A DNA stretch of 59,338 nucleotides, from contig JANSXP010000046.1 of assembly GCA_024742875.1 (NCBI GenBank), positions 1-59,338 of the forward strand, in the 5' to 3' direction. A program made the position numbers and the translations under genes. The notes beneath the pieces are model-generated. The model searched no databases. It saw only the letters and a list, made by a program, of their open reading frames with translations, and was not told the DNA's origin. Each line of letters begins with the position of its first letter. Within the stretch, counting starts at the first letter, position 1. Of this stretch, positions 8,855 through 18,644 are shown one piece after another. Source of the DNA: Planctomycetaceae bacterium. GTDB lineage: Bacteria > Planctomycetota > Planctomycetia > Planctomycetales > Planctomycetaceae.

Positions 8855-9904
8855 ATGCGGAACGTACAGCGACGTCATCGCGGATTTACCCTGCTGGAAC
8901 TCATGATGGTGATTGCCATCATCGCCATCCTGATTGCACTGCTGCTGCCTGCCATTCAGCAGGCTCGCGAGCAGGCACGCAAGCGGCAGTGTATTAATAA
9001 CCTGATGCAGATTGGTTTGGCACTGCACAGCTATCAGACGCTCCACACGATGCTGCCGTCCGGCTGCGTGAATGAGACCGGGCCCGTACCATCCGGCAGT
9101 CCCGAGGGCTCTGTGCTGTCGAGTTTCGGTGGCTATGACTACGGCGCAGCTTATGACGCAGGACCAGGGCAGGATCTCTCAGATTCTGACCCTCCGCAGG
9201 CAACAGACTATGGATATCGCATGGGCTGGATCGCCCAGATCCTCCCTCAGCTGGGAGAAGGAAACGCCTATCGGCTGATCGACTTTGACAAGCCGTCCTG
9301 GGTGTTTCTGTCGGAAGAAGACAGGACGGGCATGGGAGGCGGAGAGCAGGACCCGGACGATGCCTTTGGTGGCGAATCGCCGATGCCCTACAACCTGGCG
9401 ATCGCGACGCTGCGATGTCCCAGTTCCGCCTCTTCCTGGAGCGGAGGCGCCGTGGAACACTCGGACTACGCCGGCTGTCACGCCAGTCGCAGTGTGCCCA
9501 TTGACACGGACAACGACGGCCTTCTGTATTTGAACAGCAGTGAGTCGATGTATGATGTGCCGGACGGAGCGTCCACGACAATTCTTGTCGGAGAAAAGGC
9601 CCTGCTGGCTAACGATGCGGGGCTGCTCACAGGCGACTGGAGTACGCTGCGTAATACGGGGATGCCGCTCGGCAAAGAGTCGCCCGCGTCGGGCGGAATG
9701 ATCGACTATTCGAACGGCCCGGTGGAAACCGATGTGGATCTGGAGGAAATGGCATCTGGCTTTTCCAGTTCCCACAGTGCTTCGATCAACTTCCTGATGG
9801 CCGATGGCAGTGTACGGTCGCTCTCGAAGATGATGTCGACAGAGGTGTATCGGAAGCTCGGTTCCCGTAATGGCGGGGACATTTTGTCGGACACTTCCTT
9901 TTAG
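8855..9904 (+). CDS. DUF1559 pseudopilin (H-X9-DG), copy 4
   Basis: 349-residue DUF1559 pseudopilin, last gene of the operon. AGGAAGG lies about 10 bases before the ATG. The leader is 10 residues ([10 protein letters not shown]), followed by [21 protein letters not shown] with Glu at +5. The core [20 protein letters not shown] is conserved and the C-terminal signature is [12 protein letters not shown]. It is about 50 residues longer than copies 1 and 3 because of an acidic, Gly/Asp-rich insertion in the middle (around residues 75-165). The stop lies 9 bases from the end of the convergent gene. No T-tract hairpin separates them. Confidence 0.94.
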   Translation: MRNVQRRHRGFTLLELMMVIAIIAILIALLLPAIQQAREQARKRQCINNLMQIGLALHSYQTLHTMLPSGCVNETGPVPSGSPEGSVLSSFGGYDYGAAYDAGPGQDLSDSDPPQATDYGYRMGWIAQILPQLGEGNAYRLIDFDKPSWVFLSEEDRTGMGGGEQDPDDAFGGESPMPYNLAIATLRCPSSASSWSGGAVEHSDYAGCHASRSVPIDTDNDGLLYLNSSESMYDVPDGASTTILVGEKALLANDAGLLTGDWSTLRNTGMPLGKESPASGGMIDYSNGPVETDVDLEEMASGFSSSHSASINFLMADGSVRSLSKMMSTEVYRKLGSRNGGDILSDTSF

Positions 9905-9913
9905 TCTGTCCTG

Positions 9914-10162
9914 CTACCTGCCAGAGGACTCGTCACCTGTTGGTTCTTTTGCCGTATCCAGACGGCAGATGCGAGCGGCAGTCGACATGCGAATCAGCAG
10001 CACGCCGGCTTTCAGCACGGCCGTCCCGCCGAAGACAAATGCGGCCCCTTCGATAATCTGAGGACGATCAGCATTCGTCACCAGCAGCAGGCCGATAAAC
10101 AGAATCAGTACGGCGACCAGAATCAGCGCCCAGCCGAGGACTTCTCGAATGGCAAAAAACAT
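9914..10162 (-). CDS. Small two-helix membrane protein
   Basis: 82-residue protein of unknown function with two predicted membrane helices (about 9-29, LGWALILVAVLILFIGLLL, and about 38-57) and a short polar C-terminus. It begins two bases after the stop of the preceding membrane-protein gene and is the last gene of the minus-strand MoxR cluster. This position and spacing are the main reasons to accept such a small ORF. No family recognised. Confidence 0.65.
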   Translation of the reverse strand: MFFAIREVLGWALILVAVLILFIGLLLVTNADRPQIIEGAAFVFGGTAVLKAGVLLIRMSTAARICRLDTAKEPTGDESSGR

Positions 10163-10164
10163 GC

Positions 10165-11016
10165 TTAGTCTTCCGATTCAGTGGGTGTGGCAAGTTTCGT
10201 TTTTGATCGTCGCCTGCGTCGCAGTTTCACTCGTTTGCGAATCACCATTCGCAGATCCGGCAGCAGAGTTTTCAGCATAACGCTGCTCAGATAAACGCGT
10301 GACTGCCCACGCGTGATCCTTCTCCACGTCAGCTCATTGATGAGTGTCCAGGCAATGAGAAACACGGTGAAAATGGTCAGCCCGACCACAATCATTCGGT
10401 GACCGGCTGGCCGGAGACGATAGGTGGAAATCGTGTTCAGGCCAGTGACTGTTCGCCGCGTGGGAAACAGGTCAAGAATGAGCCATGCCGCAATTCCGCA
10501 TGCGAGCAGCAGCACCCCGGCTCGCAGCAGCTGTCGGACCAGCCGTCCCGCTTCGGCCGTAGCCTGATCCACCGGACTTTCCACCGCTTCCTCTTTGGTC
10601 GCGGAGTTCTGATTGCCGGCCGGAAGCCATGATCGGAGCAACCGATAGGCGGCTGCAGAGTCTCGTTCCTGGAGAGTCCGAAAAGTGCTGATCACGACGA
10701 TGAGCAAAAACGAAAGCCCTGTCAAAATCCAGCCATCCGGATAGATGGCGGGATCGGCCGATCGGAAATCTCCGAACAACAGCTCCGCCTGGCAGAAAGC
10801 GAAAACCAGCGCACCTGTCCAGAAACGCAGTGTCAGCACAAATACGGCCAGGAAAATGAAATTCATTGCCAGATTCAGGTCCGGATTTCCGACACTCATC
10901 GACTGGCTGACAAACAACAAAGCAAAAATGACCGTCAGGGCCAGCCAGCCACACATCCAGATGCGACTGGGGGTCACGCGCGGAGTGGAATCCGCGATAC
11001 GTTTGGAATCCGTCAT
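10165..11016 (-). CDS. Multi-helix membrane protein of the MoxR cluster
   Basis: 283-residue integral membrane protein of unknown family. Hydrophobic segments lie near 22-40, 48-66, 93-113, 168-190 and 210-230, and the tail is very basic (KLRRRRRSKTK). The ATG overlaps the stop of the upstream DUF58 gene as ATGA (11013-11016), so it is translationally coupled to the MoxR/DUF58 genes. The basic C-terminus suggests a cytoplasmic tail by the positive-inside rule. It may anchor or partner the DUF58/MoxR proteins, but this is inference from gene order. Confidence 0.8.
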   Translation of the reverse strand: MTDSKRIADSTPRVTPSRIWMCGWLALTVIFALLFVSQSMSVGNPDLNLAMNFIFLAVFVLTLRFWTGALVFAFCQAELLFGDFRSADPAIYPDGWILTGLSFLLIVVISTFRTLQERDSAAAYRLLRSWLPAGNQNSATKEEAVESPVDQATAEAGRLVRQLLRAGVLLLACGIAAWLILDLFPTRRTVTGLNTISTYRLRPAGHRMIVVGLTIFTVFLIAWTLINELTWRRITRGQSRVYLSSVMLKTLLPDLRMVIRKRVKLRRRRRSKTKLATPTESED

Positions 11017-12716
11017 GCCATACCTCCCGCTCGAGCCGAGCGACCGGACCGCGTGAGGGCCGTTTCTGCCAGGACCATCTCCAGTGCCTGCTTTTCACCG
11101 GACAAAGCAACGCGGGCGCCCACGCGATGCAAAGCCTGCTGCAGTCGGCTTTGCAGTTCCCGTGTGCGTATTTCTTCGGCCCGTTCCAGCAGACCCTCGG
11201 CGTCTTTGGGCAGTTCTTCCGACTTCGTGGACGGTCGTTTGAAATTGGGCGTTGGCACGACAAATACAACTCGGTGATGGCGGGACAGTGCTGTCCGGAC
11301 GGCGGGCATTAACTGGCTGATGTTTGTGGAACATTCCAGAAGATTGGCCATCACCACATAGACTTCATTGTCCTGTGCGGTGGCGACTGCTTCCGTGAGC
11401 GCTTTGCTGAGCATTTCCATAGTTGCCAGACCGTCGTGGAAACCGCGATCCCGGGGAGAAATCAGTGGGTCCATCCACGCGATTCCGGAGTCCAGCAGGA
11501 AACGCTGCAGGTATTCTGCCAGAAACATCTCGTCGTACATCAGTTCGACCAGCTTTGTGGGCGGCAGGTCATAGCGTTCTGCGAGTACGTGAGCGATCGT
11601 GGTTTGCTGGAAAAAGCGAGCTCGCTTCCACGGCGAAAGCGGGAAGATGGTGAACGGCACTCGATTGACGCGAGGGTCCAGCAGTTCCGGGTGACGTTCT
11701 CCGGCCAGACGCAGGGCGGCCGCCAGCATCAGCTTCGTCAGTTTGTGCCGCGGTGGTTTGGGGGTGTCAGCAAAGTCAGCCAGCGCATCCAGCAGCTGAT
11801 AGAACTTGCGTTCGCCACCGCCGGTGGCCACGCGAACATGGCCGCGTTCATCAAACAGGGTGGCGCCCACCGGATCACCGATATTGGTGGCCGATCTGGC
11901 GATGCTGGCAGCCACGTAAATCATCTGGTCAATCAGTCTCGCGCCGTAGCCTCCCATGCGGGTACTGATTGAGCCATCCAGAAACATCCGCACTCGCACC
12001 GGTACTTCGGACTCGTACTGCCGCGTCATGAGATTCTCGCGCCGGGCCGACGCTTTCCACGCGATGGATTTCGGCGGATCACCGGGGACGTATTCACGCA
12101 GTTCCAGCAGTTCCGCGCCAGGCCCCGATCGCTTCAGTCGGTGAATGCCATGCAGCGGAATGGAGTTGATTCGTTTCACAACAGGCCGGATTTCTCCGAT
12201 CGTGGAATACGCCGGCATCACCTTAAATGTGTGCGACAGCGGCAGAAAACGATGGGCTTCAAAAAAACCGAACGGATCAGTCACAACGAGCCGCACGCCG
12301 GGCAGCGTTAATTCACCCGCTCCAATGACCTGGGCGCGAAAACTGATCTGCACTTCCTGGCTGCCGTCCAGCAGGTCGAAATTCGCCGAGCCGCTTTTGA
12401 TGAGCAGATTTTCCGGAACGCAGTCACGAAAAAACAACAGCGGTGAAACACGGGATATCGATCCAATGGTGGTACTCACGTCAATGTGCCGGCCGGCCCA
12501 CAGACGTGAAGGGGGCTCAGCCTGGTCATTGATGGTGCGGCGGATCGTGAACTGCGGCACTTCAAACCAGAGCCGCTTCTGAAAAATGGCCCATTGCGCG
12601 GCAAGCCACAGCAGCATCGTCAGCGATGCAAAAGCCAGCGTATGCGCCTGCACAAAAATACCAGCCAGACCACCGGCCACTGCCAGCAAAGCCAGCCAGC
12701 GAGCACGAAACGTCAT
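11013..12716 (-). CDS. DUF58 / vWA-like membrane protein
   Basis: 567-residue DUF58 protein. Two close hydrophobic segments occupy about residues 6-46. A beta-rich region follows, then the DUF58 signature ELREYVPGDPPKSIAWKASA at about 205-224, and then a vWA-like region opening with MFLDGSISTRMG (MIDAS-like DxSxS). The start is ATG 12716, sharing one base with the MoxR stop (TGATG); a TTG one codon earlier is less likely. DUF58 proteins almost always sit beside MoxR AAA+ ATPases and are thought to act with them in metal-dependent folding or activation of envelope proteins. The downstream membrane protein overlaps by four bases. Confidence 0.9.
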   Translation of the reverse strand: MTFRARWLALLAVAGGLAGIFVQAHTLAFASLTMLLWLAAQWAIFQKRLWFEVPQFTIRRTINDQAEPPSRLWAGRHIDVSTTIGSISRVSPLLFFRDCVPENLLIKSGSANFDLLDGSQEVQISFRAQVIGAGELTLPGVRLVVTDPFGFFEAHRFLPLSHTFKVMPAYSTIGEIRPVVKRINSIPLHGIHRLKRSGPGAELLELREYVPGDPPKSIAWKASARRENLMTRQYESEVPVRVRMFLDGSISTRMGGYGARLIDQMIYVAASIARSATNIGDPVGATLFDERGHVRVATGGGERKFYQLLDALADFADTPKPPRHKLTKLMLAAALRLAGERHPELLDPRVNRVPFTIFPLSPWKRARFFQQTTIAHVLAERYDLPPTKLVELMYDEMFLAEYLQRFLLDSGIAWMDPLISPRDRGFHDGLATMEMLSKALTEAVATAQDNEVYVVMANLLECSTNISQLMPAVRTALSRHHRVVFVVPTPNFKRPSTKSEELPKDAEGLLERAEEIRTRELQSRLQQALHRVGARVALSGEKQALEMVLAETALTRSGRSARAGGMA

Positions 12717-13771
12717 CAACGCGGCTCCTGCAGCACAGGAACAGATTGCACCACGTCCTCAATCACTTTGGCGACTGTCTGTCCGTCCATTTCTGCTTCC
12801 GGTCGCAGAATCAATCGGTGTTCGAGAACGGGCAAAGCCACTCCCTGGATGTCTTCATGTGTCAGATAGTTCCGTCCGGACATCAGTGCGCGGGCACGCG
12901 CCGCTTTCATCAGGTTGATGGCAGCGCGGGGGCTGGCTCCCAGCACCAGATCCGCATGGTTTCGACTGGCTCGGACCAGATCAACGACATACTCCTGCAG
13001 TTCGCGGGTTCCGAATACCGTATCGAGCTGCTGCTGAATGCTGACAATCTCAGCGCCGCTGGTAACCACCTCGGGAGTCGCCACATCACGACTGTGTAAT
13101 TCGAGCATGGCCACTTCATTGGCGCGTTCGGGATACCCGACTTCCACCCGAAACAGGAATCGGTCCAGCTGAGCTTCCGGCAGGCGGTAGACGCCCTCCT
13201 GTTCAACAGGGTTCTGGGTGGCCAGTACCATGAACGGTTCGGGAAGCGTCAGCGTGTGTCCCTCGATGGTGACCTGCCGTTCCTGCATGGCTTCCAGCAG
13301 AGCGGACTGCGTACGGGCTGGCGCACGATTCAATTCGTCTGCCAGCAGCAGCTGGCAGAAGACAGGCCCTTTGCGAAGTACAAAATCGCTGGTGTTGCGA
13401 TCCAGCACCTGTGTTCCGGTGACGTCAGAGGGCAACAGGTCGGGCGTGAACTGGATACGCTCGTAATCGATGCCCAGCACGCTGCTGAACGTGCGACACA
13501 ATGTTGTTTTGGCCGTCCCCGGGACGCCCTCGAGCAGGACGTGTCCGCCGGAAATCAGCGCCATGAGCAACTGATCAGTGACGTGATCAAGTCCGACAAC
13601 CACTTTGCCGACCTCGGCGAGAGTGCGGCGTCTGAGTGCATTAACCTGAGCGGCAAGTTCGTTGGTGTTGACAGTCACTGCTTGTATTGGGTCTTTATGA
13701 TGGAAGGTCCGTCCGCGGAACGAACGACCGAGTCGCAATTCTGGAGTCGGGCGGCTGATTGCCCGGTTCAC
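12716..13771 (-). CDS. MoxR-family AAA+ ATPase
   Basis: 351-residue cytoplasmic AAA+ ATPase of the MoxR family. Walker A is GVPGTAKTT at about residues 82-90, Walker B is LLLADELNRA at about 141-150, and the sensor 1 region is VLATQNPVEQEG. The C-terminal lid domain includes GASPRAAINLMKAARARAL. The upstream-most start is a GTG whose last bases overlap the stop of the DUF4350 gene (GTGA, 13768-13771). It adds a ~30-residue extension compared with typical MoxR, and a GTG at 13678 is an alternative. It probably works with the overlapping DUF58 gene as a chaperone-like pair. Confidence 0.95.
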   Translation of the reverse strand: MNRAISRPTPELRLGRSFRGRTFHHKDPIQAVTVNTNELAAQVNALRRRTLAEVGKVVVGLDHVTDQLLMALISGGHVLLEGVPGTAKTTLCRTFSSVLGIDYERIQFTPDLLPSDVTGTQVLDRNTSDFVLRKGPVFCQLLLADELNRAPARTQSALLEAMQERQVTIEGHTLTLPEPFMVLATQNPVEQEGVYRLPEAQLDRFLFRVEVGYPERANEVAMLELHSRDVATPEVVTSGAEIVSIQQQLDTVFGTRELQEYVVDLVRASRNHADLVLGASPRAAINLMKAARARALMSGRNYLTHEDIQGVALPVLEHRLILRPEAEMDGQTVAKVIEDVVQSVPVLQEPR

Positions 13772-15177
13772 GTTTCGCCTGTTGAGATCAGCAGTTTGCC
13801 ATCTCGGTGGAGATTTCTCAATGTATTGATGTCTTCACCCAGTGAAGTCAGATCACTCGTCGAGAGCGTAATTTTCTGACTGTTGACGGCGAGGTCGACC
13901 ACTCGGTTGAGTGGGGCCTGATAGGCAACCTTCTGGACAATCGGACTGCCGTCTTCGCTGACCCTCGCACGCAGTGTCCGCAGCCAGTCAGCACGGTCAC
14001 CGGAGTCGGTCAGCTCCCGACAGAAATCACGCGCCAGCATACTGGCTGCGTAACCGAAATTGGATTCACTGATTTTCTTATCTGTTCTCAGCGCGTACGC
14101 CGTCTGCATTTTGCGAATGGGCATCGCTTCACCGGCCCGCGCGAACCGCTTGAGCAGCAGCCAAAACAGGATCAGCAGTGTCAGCAGTCCAAAGCCAAAC
14201 AGAATCGCGCGGCGATAGCGCGGGGGGATGACATTGCGGGGCTGCTCCGCGATGACCTGGTTGGCCAGATTGGAGTCAGCAAACGCTCTGGCAAGGGTAT
14301 TGCCAATATCCAGCTGAGTCGCGAGGTCCTGTTTCCGAAATTCCTCCCAGAAATCCTGCAGCGGCGGCAGGGGCATCTCCTGCTCGGGGGACAGCAGCGG
14401 ACTGTCCGCAAACGTGCTCAGAGCCTGGCCATCCACCAGAATATGCAGATGGCGGCGACGACCGTTGGATGACAGGAGTCTGGCTACGTTAATGGCGAAC
14501 AGAGAATTGTCTGCGTGCCACAGCATGCCATTGGTAAACAGGCTCTGATCAGAGCACACAATGAGTTCGCCGCCGCTCTCGCGGAACGCATCGACGGTGC
14601 CAACGACCGTCTTGTTGCGACTTTCCGCCGGGTTTGTCTGGTCATCAAATGCTGCCACCTGATTGACTTCGTAGGTTTGCCACCGGGGCCGTGAAATGAA
14701 GCCCGCTTTGTTGACGACCAGTGATCCGATGCCGGTCATCAGGCGGTGTTGCGAGTTGATATCCGTTACCATAATGCAGTCTCGGTGGCCCTGGTACGCA
14801 GCGGACTCTGCATTTGTCGTGACGGCTCCCGACCGAAAACTGCACATCGAACCCAGAAAATACCGGGAGTCGCGGGCGATAAGCATGGCACCACCGTTGC
14901 TGCAGAACTGCTCCACCTGGCTGTCCTGCAGCCAGTCGACACGTCCCAGCAGTACAACAACGGACTCAGCGGCGCGATAGCGAACGCTGGAAAAATCCTG
15001 CACGGGGGTGAGGCCCTGCTCTTCCAGAACAGACTGGAACAGCTCGTATCGAAAATCCCAGTCGAGCTGATGTGGCTGCGCAACCTGTTGAGCCGCCAGA
15101 CGGCTGTCGTTGCCTTCCGGCGTCAACACGAAGGCGGCGACAAGGATGATCTTCAGCAGCTCTCGACACCGACTCAT
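13768..15177 (-). CDS. DUF4350-type membrane-anchored protein
   Basis: 469-residue protein with an N-terminal signal-like segment (LLKIILVAAFVL), a Rossmann-like DUF4350 region in which SVVVLLGRVDWL precedes a Gly-Gly-Ala stretch, and a single membrane helix at about 320-340 (AILFGFGLLTLLILFWLLL) followed by a cytoplasmic domain of about 130 residues. The ATG at 15177 overlaps the upstream stop as ATGA and is preferred over the GTG three codons earlier. DUF4350 proteins commonly accompany DUF4129, MoxR and DUF58, which is exactly the order seen here. Its biochemical role is unknown. Confidence 0.82.
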   Translation of the reverse strand: MSRCRELLKIILVAAFVLTPEGNDSRLAAQQVAQPHQLDWDFRYELFQSVLEEQGLTPVQDFSSVRYRAAESVVVLLGRVDWLQDSQVEQFCSNGGAMLIARDSRYFLGSMCSFRSGAVTTNAESAAYQGHRDCIMVTDINSQHRLMTGIGSLVVNKAGFISRPRWQTYEVNQVAAFDDQTNPAESRNKTVVGTVDAFRESGGELIVCSDQSLFTNGMLWHADNSLFAINVARLLSSNGRRRHLHILVDGQALSTFADSPLLSPEQEMPLPPLQDFWEEFRKQDLATQLDIGNTLARAFADSNLANQVIAEQPRNVIPPRYRRAILFGFGLLTLLILFWLLLKRFARAGEAMPIRKMQTAYALRTDKKISESNFGYAASMLARDFCRELTDSGDRADWLRTLRARVSEDGSPIVQKVAYQAPLNRVVDLAVNSQKITLSTSDLTSLGEDINTLRNLHRDGKLLISTGET

Positions 15178-17171
15178 GGACGGCACCGTTCGATCGCGTC
15201 ACGAGCTGTCGCCAGCTGTGTTTCGTTCAGCTCAACGCTGTCTGGCAGGTAACGAGCCTGCTCGTAGACGGCTGCCAGGTCGGACACGGAAGACTCCTGA
15301 CTGGGAAGTCGAGTCGACAGATCCACACGCACCTGCTCGTGGTGCCACCAGGGCTCGGCGCCGTGGCGAGGATCAAGGGCGATCAAATGAAAGGCCTCCA
15401 CCACATCGCGGCGGGATCGGATCGCACCAATGCGGGCAGCCGTCAGTCTCGCGGGAGCCGCCTGGGCTGTCAGCTGGCCGGACTTCATCAGCCACCACAC
15501 GATGCCACCTGCCACAGCAACGATGATCAGAAAACTCAGCAGGCTGCCGCCGCCAGCGGACAGGTCCGGAGGAGAAATTCCTCCGCCACCGGAAGTCGGC
15601 GATGCAGGGCTGCCGCTGTTATTGATGGAGTCTCTGATGCTTCCAATCCAGCTGGTGCTGCTGGAGTCACCGGCATGGGAACCGCCCGCATTGGAACCGC
15701 CCGCATTGGAACCGCCGTTTCGACTGGAGGAACGCGCTGAAGATCCCGATCGGGCATCCTGTGCCAACCGCACCACGTCATCCGAAATACCGCTCAGCGC
15801 GTCTACTAACGCCTTGCGGACGCCTTCGGACATTCCTCCGGTCGCCTCTGTTGCGCGACCGCTTGAACCGCGTATTTCTCGTCGGGCACTGTTCATCACC
15901 TGATGAATGGCGGCTTTGAGTCCTCTGTTTTTGAGTGTCTGTTTGGCGGACTCCTGCAGACCGGATGTGTCACGCGCCGACGGGGCAGACTTTCCCTGGC
16001 CACTGTTGCTGCCAGCTCTGCGACCATCTTGTCGGGAGGGCTGCGTTGGCGGTTGTTGTGATCTGCCGTTTTGATTTTGACGAGTGTCGTTAGAGTTGCG
16101 CTCACGCGAGCTGTTGCCACCGGATGATGTTCCACGCTGGCCGGACAGTCCACCGAATTCATTCAAAAGATCCGACATCGAGACCGGCGGCGCTCCGCCT
16201 GTTCCCTGACGACCGCTCGCGTTCTGACGACTGCCCCCGCTCTCGAAAGGCCTCCTGTCAACGCCGCTATTGGTGCGGCTGTCGCCATTTTGCTGCCTCG
16301 TTTTTTCCCGCAGCTTTTCGTCAAGATAGTCTCCCATGCGGCGGGCGTGATCGGCCGCAGACTCCCCCGGTTGACGATCGAGCGGATTGGACGAAGTGGA
16401 ATTTGCACCCTGCTCTGACGGACTGCGACCACCGCGATTATCAACATCGGCACCCGGGAAACGAGAGATCGGCCCGGTTTCAAAGTTCTGTCCCGGTTGA
16501 CTGGGGGCCTTGCCGGGCGGCCCGTCGGAACGCGAATCTCCACGACCGCCGTTGTTCTGACGGGGCTCTGTGGCCGGATTTCGCCCCGCAGGATTGGGGG
16601 AAAAACCGGGCGGCTGTCCCATATCTGTTTGGTCGTCGTCTGTTCGTCTGTTGCGGCCTGGTTCACGAAGGACTCGCGCTGAGTTGTCTGGAGCGGCTGT
16701 CCCGGCGAACGATTGGCGTCCTGGCAGTGACGCGCCGCCGCCTTGCGCATTTCCCTGCGGCATCAGGCCATCCTGCCGAAATTTCTGCAGCAGATCCTGA
16801 ATGTCTCGCCGGGCAGCCTGATTCGACATCACTTTTGAAACGACATCTTTCGGCAGGTCATCCAGTTTTGGTGTGTTGCCACCCTTAAGCGTCTGCCGCA
16901 TCAGGTTTTCTGCCAGCGCTTTTTCAATCGTCGACAGTCCCTGAGCGTTATCCTGCTCCTCAGCAGTTCCATTCTGCCACATGGCCTGAAGCTGTCGCAA
17001 CTGTTCCAGCTGCTGACGAAAATTGGTGCTTCCGGAATTGGGGAGCGTCAGTTTGCGATGTGATACGCTGGCAACGTCGTTTGGCGATGGGCTGCGCTGG
17101 GCGGCGACGGGTCGCAGAACGCCGGCGCTGATCAGCAGAGTCAGCACAAGGCATGTTCGTTTCAATCGCAT
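15174..17171 (-). CDS. Secreted, low-complexity DUF4129-like membrane protein
   Basis: 665-residue first gene of the minus-strand MoxR cluster. A signal peptide ([17 protein letters not shown], cleavage near VAAQ) is followed by about 500 residues rich in Gly, Ser, Asn, Arg, Gln and Pro that look disordered, then a single membrane helix ([19 protein letters not shown], about 548-568) and a ~95-residue C-terminal domain like the DUF4129 cytoplasmic tail (AYEQARYLP-like motif, here [13 protein letters not shown]). The low-complexity part includes a 15-bp tandem repeat encoding GGSNA. The start could also be a GTG nine bases upstream, nearer a GAGGGGG. The extracytoplasmic disordered domain is unusual for this family. 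Confidence 0.8.
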   Translation of the reverse strand: MRLKRTCLVLTLLISAGVLRPVAAQRSPSPNDVASVSHRKLTLPNSGSTNFRQQLEQLRQLQAMWQNGTAEEQDNAQGLSTIEKALAENLMRQTLKGGNTPKLDDLPKDVVSKVMSNQAARRDIQDLLQKFRQDGLMPQGNAQGGGASLPGRQSFAGTAAPDNSARVLREPGRNRRTDDDQTDMGQPPGFSPNPAGRNPATEPRQNNGGRGDSRSDGPPGKAPSQPGQNFETGPISRFPGADVDNRGGRSPSEQGANSTSSNPLDRQPGESAADHARRMGDYLDEKLREKTRQQNGDSRTNSGVDRRPFESGGSRQNASGRQGTGGAPPVSMSDLLNEFGGLSGQRGTSSGGNSSRERNSNDTRQNQNGRSQQPPTQPSRQDGRRAGSNSGQGKSAPSARDTSGLQESAKQTLKNRGLKAAIHQVMNSARREIRGSSGRATEATGGMSEGVRKALVDALSGISDDVVRLAQDARSGSSARSSSRNGGSNAGGSNAGGSHAGDSSSTSWIGSIRDSINNSGSPASPTSGGGGISPPDLSAGGGSLLSFLIIVAVAGGIVWWLMKSGQLTAQAAPARLTAARIGAIRSRRDVVEAFHLIALDPRHGAEPWWHHEQVRVDLSTRLPSQESSVSDLAAVYEQARYLPDSVELNETQLATARDAIERCRP
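15676..15716. repeat. 15-bp tandem repeat, about 2.7 units, in the DUF4129-like gene
   Basis: Period of 15 bases (unit TTGGAACCGCCCGCA on the plus strand), with a first copy diverged by one base and a partial last copy. It encodes GGSNA-type repeats on the minus strand. It is in frame, so slippage would change the length of the disordered region without breaking the protein. Confidence 0.85.
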
Positions 17172-17396
17172 ATTTTTCACCTGACCCCCTCAGAAGACGA
17201 CAGTGCCGCATCGGCCAATTATCTGAAATTCAAGGTCTCAAGAAAAGTCGTTAAAATCAAAAATCAGGAATCCCGCTGTGGTGAATCGACCCGTGTTATT
17301 CGCCGCTCTGTCTACAATCTCACCGTAATTTGGCGAATCCTGGTCGGACGCCGCAGACGGGATCGTCTGATAGGTGCCGCAGGGGCTCTTCGTGTT

Positions 17397-18542
17397 GTGG
17401 ATCTCCAAATGAATCGGAAAGTGACTCGCCTAACGCCAGCCGGCCGGGGAGCCGTTGCCGTGCTTCGCCTGCAGACAGCCGATTCCCACGTGCTGCAGTC
17501 GCATTTTGCTGCCGCCAACGGCATGCGTTTGGCCGAAGCCCCTCTCGGACGAATTCTGTACGGGCATTGGGGCCCCGAAGACCTCGTCGTCGTACGAACC
17601 GGTGCAGAAGAGTGGGAGATCCACTGTCACGGCGGCCAGGCGGCTGTGGAACGCATTTGCGATGATATGAATGCGGATGTTCAGGATGCGTTTGTTGGCG
17701 ACGATGCTCCGTCCAGCCTGACGGCCTGCCTGCTGCAACAACTGGCCAGTTGCCGCACGCGCCGTACGGCGGAAATCCTTTTGACCCAAACAACCGTTCT
17801 GCCCGAATTTCTGCGGACGCTGGGGCAGATTGACCAGCAACAAACGCTGAAAGAGATGATTGAAGCATTCCTCGCTCGACGAGGCATCGCCCAGGCTTTG
17901 ACGCGCCCGTTTCGCGTGGCAATTGTCGGTCAGCCCAATGCCGGCAAGAGCAGCTTGATGAACGCCCTGGTGGGCTACGACCGAGCCATTGTTTACGAGC
18001 AGCCAGGCACCACGCGTGACCTTGTTGAAGCTGACATCGTCATCGATGGCTGGAGTTTTCAGCTGGTCGATACGGCTGGCATCCGCCGTACGTCAGACAC
18101 GGTGGAGTCATCGGGGGTGGAAGCAGCAAAGGCCAGCCTGTCGTCCAGCGATGCGTGCCTTTTGGTGGTCGACACTGTGGCTGGCTGGCAGCCGGCAAAC
18201 GATGATATTCGGCAGGCTGTCCCCGCGATGCAGCCTGCCCTGACAGTCTGGAACAAGTCCGATCTGATGGAAGCAACATCGGCTACGGAAGTGGAAACGT
18301 CAGAGCAGGCGGGAGTCCGGATTTCCGCCCTGACGGGAGAAGGCGTCGAGCAAATCCGCGACTGGCTGGCCGCTGGCCTGCCGCCCGGAATTCCCCCTGG
18401 GAACGTTCCTCTGCCGGTTGTTGAATCGGTCAATGAGTGTCTGGCCGATTTTCTGGTCTCAAAAGATATCTCTGCGTTGCGGCTGCGGCTGGCTGCCCTG
18501 GACTGCGGGTCAACGACTGATCGCAGTCGCCAACAACGATGA
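17397..18542 (+). CDS. MnmE/TrmE-like GTPase without the canonical C-terminus
   Basis: 381-residue GTPase resembling MnmE, which with MnmG modifies wobble U34 of tRNAs. The N-terminal folate-binding-like domain is recognisable ([13 protein letters not shown] and [13 protein letters not shown]), though shorter than usual. The G domain has G1 [10 protein letters not shown]2/G3 PGTTRD and DTAG, G4 NKSD and G5 SALTG. Normal MnmE is about 450 residues and ends in a helical domain with the catalytic C-x-G-K tail. Here the protein ends [17 protein letters not shown] with no such motif. The GTG at 17397 has AGGGG 11 bases upstream; an ATG four codons later is possible. It may be a reduced MnmE or a related paralog. 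Confidence 0.82.
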   Translation: MDLQMNRKVTRLTPAGRGAVAVLRLQTADSHVLQSHFAAANGMRLAEAPLGRILYGHWGPEDLVVVRTGAEEWEIHCHGGQAAVERICDDMNADVQDAFVGDDAPSSLTACLLQQLASCRTRRTAEILLTQTTVLPEFLRTLGQIDQQQTLKEMIEAFLARRGIAQALTRPFRVAIVGQPNAGKSSLMNALVGYDRAIVYEQPGTTRDLVEADIVIDGWSFQLVDTAGIRRTSDTVESSGVEAAKASLSSSDACLLVVDTVAGWQPANDDIRQAVPAMQPALTVWNKSDLMEATSATEVETSEQAGVRISALTGEGVEQIRDWLAAGLPPGIPPGNVPLPVVESVNECLADFLVSKDISALRLRLAALDCGSTTDRSRQQR

Positions 18543-18582
18543 CGCTCGATCGCCGAACGTCTCCTGAATCCCGGGCGGCGCG

Positions 18583-18613
18583 AAAAAAACGACGACCTCA
18601 GGAGAGACCGTCG
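18583..18613 (-). terminator. Possible weak intrinsic terminator for the DUF1579 gene
   Basis: Read on the minus strand, a short imperfect hairpin (outer CGAC/GTCG and inner CTC/GAG with an AGGA loop) is followed by seven Ts. It lies about 30 bases after the DUF1579 stop. The T-run is good but the stem is weak. Confidence 0.35.
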
Positions 18614-18644
18614 CGTGTCTGGGGCGCAGATTGCAGTGGGGTGG

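Noticed and set aside
16124-16888. 254-codon open frame on plus inside the low-complexity DUF4129-like gene
   Set aside because: Low-complexity GC-rich DNA gives long frames on both strands; the minus frame has the signal peptide, membrane helix and DUF4129 tail.
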